Source of the DNA: Betaproteobacteria bacterium
GTDB lineage: Bacteria > Pseudomonadota > Gammaproteobacteria > Burkholderiales > Usitatibacteraceae
Length of the DNA stretch: 64,000 bases
NCBI GenBank assembly: GCA_016720925.1
Contig: JADKJR010000004.1
Coordinates: 310,001-374,000, forward strand
Reading direction: 5' to 3'
Positions 1 to 9,717 of the stretch are shown one piece after another (the first letter of the stretch is position 1; each line of letters starts with the position of its first letter). Position numbers and translations under genes: made by a program. A model generated the notes under the pieces. The model worked only from the letters and a program-made list of their open reading frames with translations. It searched no databases and was not told the DNA's origin.

Positions 1-484
1 TGCGGGTAATTTGGCTAAAGAGGATGTCGAACTTCTGGCCGGAGATGGCGCCGGGCGGCAGCCGCAGGCTGCCGTCCTTGACGCCGAGTTCCAGACGAAG
101 CAGTCGGTTCTGGTCTTCCTCCTTGCGCAGAAAACTTCGATCGCTGCGTGGCGATTCATCGGTCAGCAGGCGGTCCCAATCTTCACCACGCAATCGATCT
201 TCCAGTTCGGCTGCCGACGTTCCGGAGGCGTACGCCGCGCCGACCAGCGCGCCCATGCTGGAACCCGCAATATAGTCAATTGGAATCCGTAGCTCTTCAA
301 GTACCTTGATTACGCCAACTTGTGCCGCGCCACGCGCGCCGCCACCGGAGAGTACCAGGCCGATTTTTGGGCGCGGTTTGGAGCCCGCAGGTTGTGCCGA
401 GTCGCTTTGCGCATTCGCAAACGTGGCGGCAAACCCGAACGCGGCGCAGGCAAACAGGAGCGAAAGTGAACGGTTAAAAATCAC
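1..484 (-). CDS. Patatin-like phospholipase, N-terminal part (3' end outside window)
   Basis: Serine acyl-hydrolase of the patatin/RssA type, probably acting on lipids in the periplasm or outer membrane. The chosen GTG start at 484 gives a Sec signal peptide ending near FANAQ. The glycine-rich oxyanion motif SGGGARG and the nucleophile motif GSSMG (GxSxG) follow, then a segment ending in PPGAISGQKFDILFS. The catalytic Asp lies beyond the window edge. Patatins of this type sometimes carry a C-terminal outer-membrane barrel, which cannot be checked here. It is transcribed in the same direction as the efflux operon, with about 110 bp between them. A second, unrelated-looking patatin lies at 19000-19971. 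Confidence 0.85.
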   Translation of the reverse strand, partial: MIFNRSLSLLFACAAFGFAATFANAQSDSAQPAGSKPRPKIGLVLSGGGARGAAQVGVIKVLEELRIPIDYIAGSSMGALVGAAYASGTSAAELEDRLRGEDWDRLLTDESPRSDRSFLRKEEDQNRLLRLELGVKDGSLRLPPGAISGQKFDILFSQITR

Positions 485-597
485 CGGCGTATTGTAACGC
501 GGCTCGGCGGCGAAGCCTATCGCCTGATGCGTGATTGGCGCACCGGATGGCGCGTGTCCCCGCCACAGGTTATCGGCGTATTGATGATTGTCAGGGC

Positions 598-3500
598 TTA
601 AGCCTTTGGCCGCGTATCAGGCGAAATACGAAACCAGGCCGCATAGAGTGCCGGCAAGAAGAGCAGGGTAAGAAGGGTTGCGACCAGCAGCCCCCCCATG
701 ATCGACACCGCCATTGGTCCGAAGAAGTCAGAGCGGGTGAGCGGAATCATTGCCAGAATGGCCGCGAGGGCTGTCAGTGCGATTGGCCGCAGGCGGCGTA
801 CCGTTGCTTCGATGATGGCGGTAAAAGGCGCATGGCCCGTGCTGATGTCCCTTTCGATCTGGTCGATCAGAATGACCGAGTTGCGCATGATCATGCCAAA
901 CAGCGCAATGGTGCCGAGCATGGCCACAAAACCGAAGGGTTTATTGAACAGTAGCAGCGCAATCGCAACGCCAATCAGCCCCAGCGGCGCCGTCAAAACG
1001 ACCAGGATGACGCGCTGAAAACTCTGCAGCTGGATCATCAGCACTGTGAACACTACGCCCAGGAATAGTGGAATTCCCGCATTGATGGAGGCTTGACCCC
1101 GTGCGCTTTCCTCGACCGCGCCGCCGACTTCGATGCGATAGCCCGTCGGCAGCGAGGCGATTATCGGCTCCAGCAATTTGTTGATCTGTGCCGTGACGGT
1201 GGCGGGCTGCAAACCTGCCTGATAGATGTCGGCACGCACGGTTATCGTCGGTAGCCGATCACGGCGCCAGATCACGCCTTCTTCGAATTCGTAGCGGACC
1301 TTGGCGATTTGCGTGAGCGGTACGGCTTTGCCGGTGCGCGTGGGCACGGAAAGGCTTTCCAATAAGTGCAGTTTGGCGCGTTCACTAGGCGGACTGCCGA
1401 TGAGAACCTCGATCAGTTTATCGTGCTCGCGATATACAGTTGCCTGCACGCCATTCAACGAAGAATTGAGAAACGCAGACAGTTCCTGCGAAGAAACGCC
1501 GAGGAGGCGCGCTTTGTCCTGGTCAACTTCCAGCTTGATGACCTTGGAGCTCTCGTCCCAGTCAAACTGGACGTTTTCCAGCCCTGGATTGGCGCGCATG
1601 ACATCCGCAACTTGTGTGGCCAGGGCGCGAACCGTCGGAATATCTTCACCAGAAACGCGGAACTGGACGGGAAAACCAATCGGCGGTCCATTTTGCAGCT
1701 CCAGGACACGCGTGCGAATCTCGGGGAAATCGGTCGTGAACAGCTGGATCAAACGCAGCCGCAATTCCTGGCGTGCGGCCACGCTATTGGTCGTGATGAC
1801 GAACTGGGCAAAGCTTGTCGCCGGCAGCTGCACGTCAAGGGGGAAATAGAATCGCGGGCTCCCGGTTCCGACGTAACTGACGTAGTTGTCGTAGAAATCT
1901 TTCTGCCCGTCCAGGTATTTTTCCAGCTTGCGGACCTGCGTCTCTGTGGCTTGAAAGGAAGAGCCTTCGGCGAGGTTCATATCCACCAGTAATTCCACCC
2001 GCGTCGAGGAGGGAAAGAGCTGCTGTTGCACGAACTTGAAAGCAAACATTGAGCAGGCAAACAGGACAACCGTCACCGCTATCACCGATCGGCGATTGGC
2101 CACGCACCACGCGACGGTATTGCGAAAACGGCGGTAGAAGGCCGTGTTGTAGACATCGTGCTCGCCGTGCACATTCATATCGTGCAGGATGCCATCTGCT
2201 ACGTCTGAACCGGCAGTTTCCGGCACTGCGATGCGCGCGGCCAATCTCTTCCCGACAAGCGGAATGCAGGCAATCCAGCCCGCAACGCGGCGGGTGCGCG
2301 GCGTCGCCAGCGGCTTGCCGTCTTTGTAGTCGGGCAAAAACAGATAACCGAGATAGGGGATGAAGATCACAGCGGCAAACCAGGAGATGATCAATGCGAG
2401 CGAGGTCACTTGAAAGATTGAACGCGTGTATTCGCCGGTTCCCGAACGAGCCGTCGCGATCGGCAGAAAGCCCGCTACCGTCACAAGTGTCCCTGTCAGC
2501 ATCGGAAATGCCGTCGAAGTGTAGGCAAAGCTTGCCGCCTTGGTGCGATCCCAGCCCTGTTCCATCTTGATCGCCATCATTTCCACGGCAATGATTGCAT
2601 CGTCGACCAGCAGGCCCAGGCCGAGGATGAGTGCGCCGAGCGAGATCTTGTGCAGGCCTACGTCAAACAGATACATGAAGAAAAATGTCAGTGCCAGCAC
2701 CAGAGGGATCGACAGCGCGACGACAAAGCCGGTACGCAGGCCCAGGCTGAAAAAAGTGACCGCAAGCACGATGACGACCGCTTCGGTCAATGAACGAACA
2801 AATACCCGAACACTGTTCCTGACAGCACGTGGCTGGTCGTTGACACGGTGCAGTTCCAGTCCAACGGGAAGCGTGGTTTCAAGTGTGGCGAGAGCGCCGT
2901 CCAGGTTGTTGCCCAACCGAATAATGTCGCCACCCTGTCGCATCGAGACGCCAAGCCCCAGCGCCTCCTGTCCGAGAAAACGCATCTTGGTAAATGGGGG
3001 ATCGGCAAATCCGCGTTTTACGTGGGCGATATCGCCAATCTTGAATACCCGGTTGTTGGCGCGGATCGTGAAATTCCGGATGGCCTCCACGCTGTCGAGC
3101 GCCCCGGTCGTACGAACGTATATCTTGTCGGTCGCGGTTTCAAAGGCGCCACCTGGTGCCACGGCGTTCTGTGCCTGCATGGCGGCGATGATGGTCGCGC
3201 CATCGATCCCCAGCGTCGCGATCTTGATGTTCGACAACTCGATGAAGATTTTTTCGTCCTGCTCGCCAATGATGTCCACTTTGGCGACATCCGGCAGGCG
3301 AAGCAACTCACGCCGCACGCGATCTGCATACAGTTTTTTGTCCGCATAGGAAAATCCTTCCCCGGTGATGGCGAAGATATTGCCGAACGTGTCGCCGAAT
3401 TCGTCGTTGAAGAATGGACCCAGCACGCCTTGCGGGAGAGTATGGCGAATATCGCCGATGCGTTTGCGGACCTGATACAGGGTTTCCGGGACCACGGAGG

Positions 3501-3813
3501 CGGATGCCGCGTCGTTGATAGCCAGAATGATCAGTGACTCGCCTGGACGCGAGTAGCTTCGGACATAGTAGAAGTTGGGAACTTCCTGCAGTTTTCTTTC
3601 CAGGCGCTCGGTCACCTGCTGGTCGATTTCCGCGGCCGACGCGCCTGGCCAGTTTGTGCGGATGGTCATGAACTTGAACGTGAACGGCGGATCTTCGGAT
3701 TGCCCGAGACGGCCATAGGCGAAAATGCCCAAAAGGCCCATCACCAGTATCAGGTAGAGCACCAGCGGGCGGTGGCTTAGCGCCCATTCCGACAGGTTGA
3801 AATTCTTCATCAA
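598..3813 (-). CDS. RND-family efflux permease (AcrB/MdtB-like)
   Basis: Inner-membrane proton-driven export pump of 1071 residues, the usual length for hydrophobe/amphiphile RND pumps. The first transmembrane helix is near residues 15-33 and is followed by a large periplasmic loop. The TM4 proton-relay pair is visible in LGLLVDDAIIAVEMM near residue 404. A second periplasmic loop and a helix bundle ending in FLPALYAAWF follow. The gene starts 10 bp after the stop of the adaptor gene (3823-5058), so the two form an operon. No outer-membrane channel gene is present, so a TolC-like partner must be encoded elsewhere. The substrate cannot be deduced. Confidence 0.95.
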   Translation of the reverse strand: MMKNFNLSEWALSHRPLVLYLILVMGLLGIFAYGRLGQSEDPPFTFKFMTIRTNWPGASAAEIDQQVTERLERKLQEVPNFYYVRSYSRPGESLIILAINDAASASVVPETLYQVRKRIGDIRHTLPQGVLGPFFNDEFGDTFGNIFAITGEGFSYADKKLYADRVRRELLRLPDVAKVDIIGEQDEKIFIELSNIKIATLGIDGATIIAAMQAQNAVAPGGAFETATDKIYVRTTGALDSVEAIRNFTIRANNRVFKIGDIAHVKRGFADPPFTKMRFLGQEALGLGVSMRQGGDIIRLGNNLDGALATLETTLPVGLELHRVNDQPRAVRNSVRVFVRSLTEAVVIVLAVTFFSLGLRTGFVVALSIPLVLALTFFFMYLFDVGLHKISLGALILGLGLLVDDAIIAVEMMAIKMEQGWDRTKAASFAYTSTAFPMLTGTLVTVAGFLPIATARSGTGEYTRSIFQVTSLALIISWFAAVIFIPYLGYLFLPDYKDGKPLATPRTRRVAGWIACIPLVGKRLAARIAVPETAGSDVADGILHDMNVHGEHDVYNTAFYRRFRNTVAWCVANRRSVIAVTVVLFACSMFAFKFVQQQLFPSSTRVELLVDMNLAEGSSFQATETQVRKLEKYLDGQKDFYDNYVSYVGTGSPRFYFPLDVQLPATSFAQFVITTNSVAARQELRLRLIQLFTTDFPEIRTRVLELQNGPPIGFPVQFRVSGEDIPTVRALATQVADVMRANPGLENVQFDWDESSKVIKLEVDQDKARLLGVSSQELSAFLNSSLNGVQATVYREHDKLIEVLIGSPPSERAKLHLLESLSVPTRTGKAVPLTQIAKVRYEFEEGVIWRRDRLPTITVRADIYQAGLQPATVTAQINKLLEPIIASLPTGYRIEVGGAVEESARGQASINAGIPLFLGVVFTVLMIQLQSFQRVILVVLTAPLGLIGVAIALLLFNKPFGFVAMLGTIALFGMIMRNSVILIDQIERDISTGHAPFTAIIEATVRRLRPIALTALAAILAMIPLTRSDFFGPMAVSIMGGLLVATLLTLLFLPALYAAWFRISPDTRPKA

Positions 3814-3822
3814 TGCGCCGAA

Positions 3823-5058
3823 TCAATGATCGAAAGTGTTCTTTGCGACTCTCGGCAGGCTCGCGGCGGCATCATCCGGCGCTGCCGCGACTTTTCCGTC
3901 ACCGGTCACTCTTGGATCGGTGATCGGCTTGACCACTTCGCCCTCACGGAGTTTGTGGACGCCCGCCGCGACGATCATGTCGCCGATTTTCACGCCACCT
4001 TTGATCAACGCGGCATTTTCCTTGTATTGAATGACGGTCACCGGCTTCAGGCTGACCTTGCCATCTTTGCCTATTTGCCACACTCCCGTCACGGGCTCCG
4101 CGCCGCCGTTCTTCAGATACAGAGCAGACAGCGGAACGGATATTGTTTCGGCGTCGTTGGCGCCAATGAACACCGCAAACGCGCTCATTCCGAGTTGCAC
4201 GAGATCGTCCGCGCCCTGGATGGTGAGACGAATCGAATACGTACGAGTGAGTGGGTCGGCGGCGCCACTGACTTCGCGCACCTTTGCCGGGTAGTACTGG
4301 TCGGGATGCGCCCAGGTGGCGACACGCAAATCCCGAACTGGGGACCCCTTGGCGCCAATGCGTCGGAATTCCGCGATCCTGGATTCGGGCGCGCTAATTG
4401 ACAATTCCTTTGCCGCGGGATCGGCAATGCGCATCACGGCCTGGCCCGCAGCAACTACCTGACCCGCCTCGGTCATCACTTGCGTGACGACACCATCCTG
4501 CTCCGCGGTGAGGGTGGCATATCCCGCCTGATTCGATGAAACGCTGGCTTGCGCACGTGCCGCTTCCAGACGCGCCTTGGCGGAAGTGGCGACATTGAGT
4601 TTTTGGTCCAGCGCGGACTGGCTGACAAATCCTTTGTTGAATAGGTCCTTGAAGCGGTTGTATTCGGCATCGGCAAATGTTGCCTCTGTCGTGGCTGCCG
4701 TAACGTTTGCACGGGCAGAGTCTGCCGCGAGTTTGACGTCCTGTGGATCGAGTTGTGCCAGCGCCTGACCCCTTTTGACTACATTCCCTTGTTCGACGAA
4801 TCGCGTCACCATCTTGCCGCTGATACGAAATGCATGATCCGCCTCGCGGCGCGCACGGATTTCTCCTGGACACACTTCGGCACCGGAACCAGCGTTGTTG
4901 CTGATTGTGTATGCGAGAGCAGGGCGGACGCTGCGAGCCGCTTCATTGCGTTCCGCGCAACCGTCCAGAACGGCAATTGCCATCAGTGCAATGGCGACAT
5001 GCGCGCATAACAGTTTGTTAAGACAAGGATTTTTGTCGATCGTAGCTAGCAATTTCAT
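3823..5058 (-). CDS. RND efflux periplasmic adaptor (membrane fusion protein)
   Basis: Periplasmic adaptor of 411 residues linking the RND pump to an outer-membrane channel. I start it at the ATG at 5058 (MKLLATIDKN), because the upstream in-frame extension would run through the operator and promoter-like region. The N-terminal hydrophobic stretch ends in LDGC, an imperfect lipobox with Asp at -2, so it may be a lipoprotein. A lipoyl/barrel-sandwich half (GNVVKRGQALAQLDPQDVKL), an alpha-hairpin, the second lipoyl half (GVVTQVMTEAGQVVAAGQAV) and beta-barrel domains follow in the classical HlyD/AcrA order. It is the first gene of the pump operon. Confidence 0.93.
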   Translation of the reverse strand: MKLLATIDKNPCLNKLLCAHVAIALMAIAVLDGCAERNEAARSVRPALAYTISNNAGSGAEVCPGEIRARREADHAFRISGKMVTRFVEQGNVVKRGQALAQLDPQDVKLAADSARANVTAATTEATFADAEYNRFKDLFNKGFVSQSALDQKLNVATSAKARLEAARAQASVSSNQAGYATLTAEQDGVVTQVMTEAGQVVAAGQAVMRIADPAAKELSISAPESRIAEFRRIGAKGSPVRDLRVATWAHPDQYYPAKVREVSGAADPLTRTYSIRLTIQGADDLVQLGMSAFAVFIGANDAETISVPLSALYLKNGGAEPVTGVWQIGKDGKVSLKPVTVIQYKENAALIKGGVKIGDMIVAAGVHKLREGEVVKPITDPRVTGDGKVAAAPDDAAASLPRVAKNTFDH

Positions 5059-5086
5059 GTCCGCGAACCCACAAGTACAGGGAATA

Positions 5087-5108
5087 TAACTGACTGGTCG
5101 GTAAGTTA
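5087..5108. promoter_or_regulatory. TetR-type operator-like palindrome upstream of the RND operon
   Basis: A 22-bp imperfect inverted repeat (left half TAACTGACTGG, right half TCGGTAAGTTA; 8 of 11 positions symmetric) lies about 30 bp before the adaptor start. On the minus strand a -10-like TATATT (5083-5088) touches its edge, so a bound repressor could block transcription. TetR-family repressors commonly control RND operons through such sites, but no tetR gene lies in this window. No convincing -35 was found. Confidence 0.5.
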
Positions 5109-5275
5109 CGCCCAAAGCCAAGGTGTGTCAACCGACGTAGTTTTTGCCGTTGGAAGCGTGTTCAGGGCAACTGATTGGATCTGGCATGCAGGATGCAACC
5201 ACCGCGCTAGCGAAGTGAGCGGCCCGGAATTGCGATGTATATTGTGAATTCCTACTAAAAGCGCAGGTGCAATAC

Positions 5276-6043
5276 ATGACTCAGTCGACGATCAACTTCA
5301 TCCTGCCTGAGAAAATATTAAGTTCCCTTTCTTGCGACACCGAACGCCGCCGCCTGATCAGCATTGCGCTCGCATCTGCGGCATCCATGATGTCCCCGCA
5401 CGCAGCGAGCGCGTTCTCAATTGCCGACCTTTCTGACAAGGACGCAGACGTGGGGGTAAAGGCGGCATTGGAACGTGGCGCGAACATCGCCGTTTCGCTG
5501 TTGGGCAAGCAGGACGGTTTCTGGGCAAATGAGCGGGTACGAATCCCCCTTCCAGACTGGATCCAGAAGTTTGGGCGTGCAATCAAATTGCTCGGAAAAA
5601 GCAAGGACATCGAAGCGATGAAACTTGGCGTGAACCGGGCCGCGGAACAGGCGGTTCCGCAGGCCAAGGCACTGTTGATTGCAGCGGTCAAGGGCATGAG
5701 TGTGCAGGATGCCAAGGGCATTCTGACCGGCGGCGACAATGCCGTGACGCAGTTTTTCCAGAAAAAAACACAAACCGCGCTGGAGCAGAAGTTCCTGCCG
5801 ATCGTCACCAGCGTCACCAGCCGTATTGGATTGGCGCAGCAGTACAATTCGCTTGCGCAACAGGTCCAGCAGACCGGCCTTGTCAAGCTATCGCCTGAAC
5901 AACAGAAAGTGGAGAATCACGTCACGCGAAAGGCGCTGGACGGCCTCTATTTCATGATTGGTGAGGAAGAAAGAAGAATACGTAAAGACCCTTTGGGAAC
6001 TGGAAGCGATATCCTGAAGAAGGTCTTTGGCGCGGTGAAGTAA
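5276..6043 (+). CDS. DUF4197 domain-containing exported protein
   Basis: Protein of unknown function, 255 residues from the ATG at 5276, preceded by an AGGTG ribosome site; an in-frame GTG at 5267 is the alternative. A hydrophobic stretch around residues 30-47, rich in Ala and Ser and ending HAASAFS, looks like a late signal peptide. The rest matches my memory of the DUF4197 family: an N-terminal LSDKDADVGVKAALERG helix, a central GMSVQDAKGILTGG segment and a C-terminal ALDGLYFMIGEEERRIRKDP segment. It stands alone, convergent with glpK. No catalytic residues are evident. Confidence 0.85.
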   Translation: MTQSTINFILPEKILSSLSCDTERRRLISIALASAASMMSPHAASAFSIADLSDKDADVGVKAALERGANIAVSLLGKQDGFWANERVRIPLPDWIQKFGRAIKLLGKSKDIEAMKLGVNRAAEQAVPQAKALLIAAVKGMSVQDAKGILTGGDNAVTQFFQKKTQTALEQKFLPIVTSVTSRIGLAQQYNSLAQQVQQTGLVKLSPEQQKVENHVTRKALDGLYFMIGEEERRIRKDPLGTGSDILKKVFGAVK

Positions 6044-6101
6044 CGCGCGGCAAAAAAGGCTGGGCCGCTCTCCCGGTCGCGCTCGTTTGCCGCCTCTACA
6101 C

Positions 6102-7616
6102 CTAATCCATGCCGGGCCAACCTTTGGTGCGCTCCACGACGTTCCGCCATTTCTGCATTTTCGCTTGCGCATCCTCACGCGGCAAAGTGGGAAGAAACGT
6201 GCGTTCCTGAACCCAGAGCGTCGCGATTTCGGCCGGTGAATCCCAAAATTCTGTCGCCAGCCCGGCAAGGTATGCAGCGCCGAGGGCCGTTGTCTCGGTG
6301 ATCTTTGGCCGGACGACCTTGACACCGCTCAGATCCGCCTGGCATTGCATCAACAGATTATTCACCGTGGCCCCGCCATCGACGCGAAGCTCCGCCAACG
6401 GAATCGCCGCGTCTTCGCGCATCGCGACAGCCAGTTCGGTGCTTTGATAGGCAATTGACTCCAGTGTGGCACGTGCGATATGCGCCCGCGTGCTTCCGCG
6501 GGTGAGTCCGAACATAGCGCCGCGTGCATTCGGGTCCCAGTGCGGCGCACCAAGCCCCGCAAACGCAGGCACGATATATACACCGCCGGTGTCGGGTACC
6601 GAGGCCGCCAGCGCTTCAATTTCCGCCGAACTGCCGATGATGCCCAAACCGTCGCGCAACCATTGCACTGCGGCACCGCCGATGAACACGCTGCCTTCCA
6701 ATGCATATTGTGTCTGGGCGCCAAATTTCTTTCCGAGGCGCCATGCGACGGTGGAAATCAATCGATGCCGCGAGACCACCGCTTTGTCTCCGGTATTCAT
6801 CAGCATGAAGCAGCCGGTGCCATAAGTGTTTTTCGCCATGCCAGGTTGATGACACGCCTGGCCGAACAGTGCCGCTTGCTGGTCGCCGGCGACGCCGCCA
6901 ATCGGAATCCCCGCGGGCAGGCCGTCGCAATCGGTGGTGCCAATTACTTCGCTTGAACTGACAATTTGCGGCAGAACGCTGCGTGGAATGTCCATCAGGG
7001 CAAGCAGATCATCGTCCCAATCGAGGCGGTGAATATCGAAAAGAAGGGTGCGAGAAGCGTTGGAAACATCGGTGGCATGGACTTTGCCTGATGTAAGGTT
7101 CCAGATGAGCCAGCTATCAACCGTGCCAAAAGCCAACTCGCCGCGTGCGGCGCGTTCACGTGCATGCGGGACATGATCGAGCAACCATTTCAATTTGGTG
7201 CCGGAAAAATAGGCGTCGATCACGAGTCCCGTCTTTTCGCGGACGGCGGTTTCATGTCCTTGTGTTTTGAGTGCTTCGCAAAATGTCGCGGTGCGCCGGT
7301 CCTGCCAGACGATCGCCGGGGCGACGGGTTCGCCGGTTGCGCGGTCCCAGAGTACAGTTGTTTCACGCTGGTTGGTGATGCCGATGGCAACAATATCCGG
7401 CGCGGTTTGGGAGCGTTGAGCGCATTGCGCTATCGCGTCGATCGCGACCCTTTTCTGGGTCAGCCAGATTTCGCGGGCGTCGTGCTCCACCCATCCGGGT
7501 TGCGGGAAATGCTGTGCGAATTCGCGTTGTGACTTCGACAGCACTTTGCCGGAATGGTCAAACAGCAACGCGCGAGAACTGGTGGTACCTTGATCGAGAG
7601 CGAGAACGGTTTTCAT
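6102..7616 (-). CDS. glpK: Glycerol kinase
   Basis: ATP:glycerol 3-phosphotransferase of the FGGY kinase family, cytosolic, 504 residues, which is the normal length. The start MKTVLALDQGTTSSR at 7616 carries the phosphate-binding loop. An in-frame extension to 8261 is rejected because it runs antisense through another gene. Family landmarks include QPGWVEHDAREIW, ITNQRETTVLWD, GVAGDQQAALFGQ and GTGCFMLMNTG. The gene has no glpF or glpD neighbour here, so it seems to be a single transcription unit. It converges on the DUF4197 gene with 58 bp between the stops. Confidence 0.97.
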   Translation of the reverse strand: MKTVLALDQGTTSSRALLFDHSGKVLSKSQREFAQHFPQPGWVEHDAREIWLTQKRVAIDAIAQCAQRSQTAPDIVAIGITNQRETTVLWDRATGEPVAPAIVWQDRRTATFCEALKTQGHETAVREKTGLVIDAYFSGTKLKWLLDHVPHARERAARGELAFGTVDSWLIWNLTSGKVHATDVSNASRTLLFDIHRLDWDDDLLALMDIPRSVLPQIVSSSEVIGTTDCDGLPAGIPIGGVAGDQQAALFGQACHQPGMAKNTYGTGCFMLMNTGDKAVVSRHRLISTVAWRLGKKFGAQTQYALEGSVFIGGAAVQWLRDGLGIIGSSAEIEALAASVPDTGGVYIVPAFAGLGAPHWDPNARGAMFGLTRGSTRAHIARATLESIAYQSTELAVAMREDAAIPLAELRVDGGATVNNLLMQCQADLSGVKVVRPKITETTALGAAYLAGLATEFWDSPAEIATLWVQERTFLPTLPREDAQAKMQKWRNVVERTKGWPGMD

Positions 7617-7817
7617 GATTATCTTGACGAAGATCGGCTGACACAGCGCGTTTGAGTACTGTAAAATGAGGCCATAAGAAAAGTTGCTGTATTGTTGCGC
7701 GGGTAAGTTGCGTAGTAGATTATTGAAGCTTCGCGAAGGCAGGCGAGCGACCACGCAATCAAACGCAAGAACGCAGGCAATCGCAGCATATCGCACTATT
7801 AGGAAAACGGAGATACA

Positions 7818-8622
7818 TTGGGACTGCTGGACGACCTTAAAAAAGAGGCCGATACCCTCAAGAGTCAGGAAGCGGAGCGCACGCAGTCGGTCAAAGCCAA
7901 CGCAGCGGCGGTCGATCGCGCCCTTCGCAAGACTTTCCAGTACATGTACGAGCTGTTCAAGCAGTTGAATGTCGTGAAGCCGGCCTGCCCGCTTGTCTAT
8001 GATTTGCTTACCGTTGGCAAGATTGACGGATTGATTCAGAGCGACTATCGCGTCGAATTTCGCACCTCGCAACGTGAGAACAGCGAACACTATGAGAACG
8101 TCGCGATCAACTTCAAGCGGAGTAAACCCGGAACAATTTACGGTCAAACGCGAAGCAGAACAAATTGAACGGTTCCGCGACCTGCTCTGGCAGAACAACA
8201 TGCGCTTTACCTCCGAGCCGTTCCAGAATGAACGGCGCGTGACCATCATGGAGGTCTTCAAGATAAATTGGGAAGTGATCTGCGGTGCCGATGTCGTTGG
8301 CGACTACGACAATGGTGCGATTCGATTCAAACTGAAAAACGTCGAGGACTTCGGCCCGACTGTTTATACGCTGGAACCCGATACAGTCACTGACAAGGCG
8401 CTGGAGGAACTGGCAAAGCTGTTTATCGGCAAGGAGTCAAACTTCAAGGACTTGAACCGACGCCCGGCCTTCAATCCGAACGCGACAGGCCAATTCACGC
8501 GCACCCAGCCGAAAAGGACCGCAATACGCGTCCAATCCCACGCCCGCCGCGCGAAGAAGACGAGAAGAAAAAGCGGATTGTTTGGTGCCTTGAAATCGGT
8601 ATTCAAGAAACCGAACGAATAA
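7818..8622 (+). CDS. Conserved protein of unknown function, frame break near 8120
   Basis: Product not recognised. A TTG start at 7818 (MGLLDDLKKEAD) follows a GGAG ribosome site. The reading frame is open to about 8120 and continues one frame over to 8622. Removing one A from the AAA run near 8124 restores a continuous protein of about 267 residues reading KRSNPEQFTVKREAEQIERF across the joint. The N-terminal third is helical, the middle alternates beta-strand-like stretches (NWEVICGADVVGDYDNGAI), and the C-terminus is strongly basic. No signal peptide is seen, so it is probably cytosolic. The smooth reconstruction suggests a sequencing indel, not decay. Confidence 0.7.
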
Positions 8623-8644
8623 GCGGCTGGGCTAAACATGATTG

Positions 8645-8672
8645 AAAAAGCCACGCACTACGCGGCTCTTTT
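8645..8672. terminator. Bidirectional terminator between convergent genes
   Basis: An A-rich/T-rich flanked hairpin (AAAAAGCC paired with GGCTCTTTT) sits between the plus-strand gene ending at 8622 and htpX on the minus strand. Its position supports the true htpX stop being at 8690 and not at 8632, because the longer reading frame would run through the hairpin. Confidence 0.55.
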
Positions 8673-8689
8673 CATTCTGTGTGCGCCGG

Positions 8690-9571
8690 TTACCAAGCCT
8701 CCTTCGCTTTTGCAATGCGGCAATTCGCGCTTCGATCGGCGGGTGGGTCGAAAACAGGGCCATGACGCCTGCCTTGTCCCTGATTCCCGATGCGGCCATG
8801 GCTTTCGGCAGTTCCCCGGCCTCCACGCCGCCAAGGCGCGCAAGCGCCTTGATCATGGGCTGGGGTGACCCCATCAGGTTTGCTGCCCCCGCGTCGGCGC
8901 GAAATTCGCGCTGTCGAGAGAACCACGCAACGATGATTGATGCCAGCAAACCAAATACAATCTGGCAGGCGATGTCGGTGACGTAATAGCCGATTCCCGG
9001 GCCGTTACGGTCATTCTTCAATACCACGCGATCGACAAAATAGCCGACGATCTTGGAAAGAAACACCACGAAGGTATTTACGACGCCCTGAATGAGCGTG
9101 AGCGTGACCATATCGCCGTTGACGATATGCGCAACTCGTGCGCAAGCACCGCCTGCACTTCTTCTTTGGTCATCGATTCGAGCAATCCTGTCGACACCGC
9201 GACCAGCGACGAGTTCTTGAAGGCGCCAGTGGCGAAGGCATTGGGTTCTCCCTCATAGACCGCCACTTCCGGCATGCCGATATTTGCCTTTGTGGCCAGG
9301 CGGCGAACAGTTTCCAGCAGCCATTGCTCGGTTTCATTTTGCGGAGACTCGCAATGACCTGGGCACCGGTACTCCATTTGGCCATCGGCTTGGAAATCAA
9401 CAGCGAGAAAAAGGCGCCAGTGAAACCGACCATGGCCGAAAAAGCCAGCAACATCGGCAGGTTAGAGGCCGTTGGCTGTCAGGAATTTGTTGACGCCCAG
9501 CATGCTGGTGATAACGCCCAGCACGAGCATGACCGCGAGGTTGGTGACGATAAACAGAAAACACGTTTCAT
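8690..9571 (-). CDS. htpX: Membrane zinc metalloprotease HtpX, reading frame broken about five times
   Basis: M48B protease for quality control of inner-membrane proteins. Pieces in different frames assemble into a full-length HtpX in the right order: LFIVTNLAVMLVLGVITSML (TM1), FTGAFFSLLISKPMAKWS (TM2), NETEQWLLETVRRLATKA, then NAFATGAFKNSSLVAVSTG, the zinc motif region AHE, and GDMVTLTLIQGVVNTF. Breaks lie near 9563, 9460, 9365, 9140 and 8708. At 9140 one missing G would restore HEVAHIVNGDM; at 8708 one missing A gives the end LQKAKEAW and a stop at 8690. The start ATG at 9571 reads MKRV. So many breaks in one conserved gene suggest consensus errors, but real decay is possible. Confidence 0.8.
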
Positions 9572-9717
9572 GACTTTTGTTCCGATAATGAAAAATTGGA
9601 AGGGCGAATTGTACCGTGACTCTCGCCGGTGCTGTTGCGCTTCCTTTGCCGCCTGGTCGGCAAGAACTGGGGACAGAAATCAAAAAACAACCTGCTAGGC
9701 CTATTTTGAAGTCTTGA

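Noticed and set aside
6102..8261. A 719-residue reading frame extending glycerol kinase at its N-terminus
   Set aside because: The kinase starts cleanly with MKTVLALDQGTTSSR at 7616, and the extension runs antisense through the gene at 7818-8622.
8632..8690. HtpX C-terminus ending at 8632
   Set aside because: The tail after LQK does not resemble the family, runs through a terminator-like hairpin, and one added A gives the expected short end at 8690.
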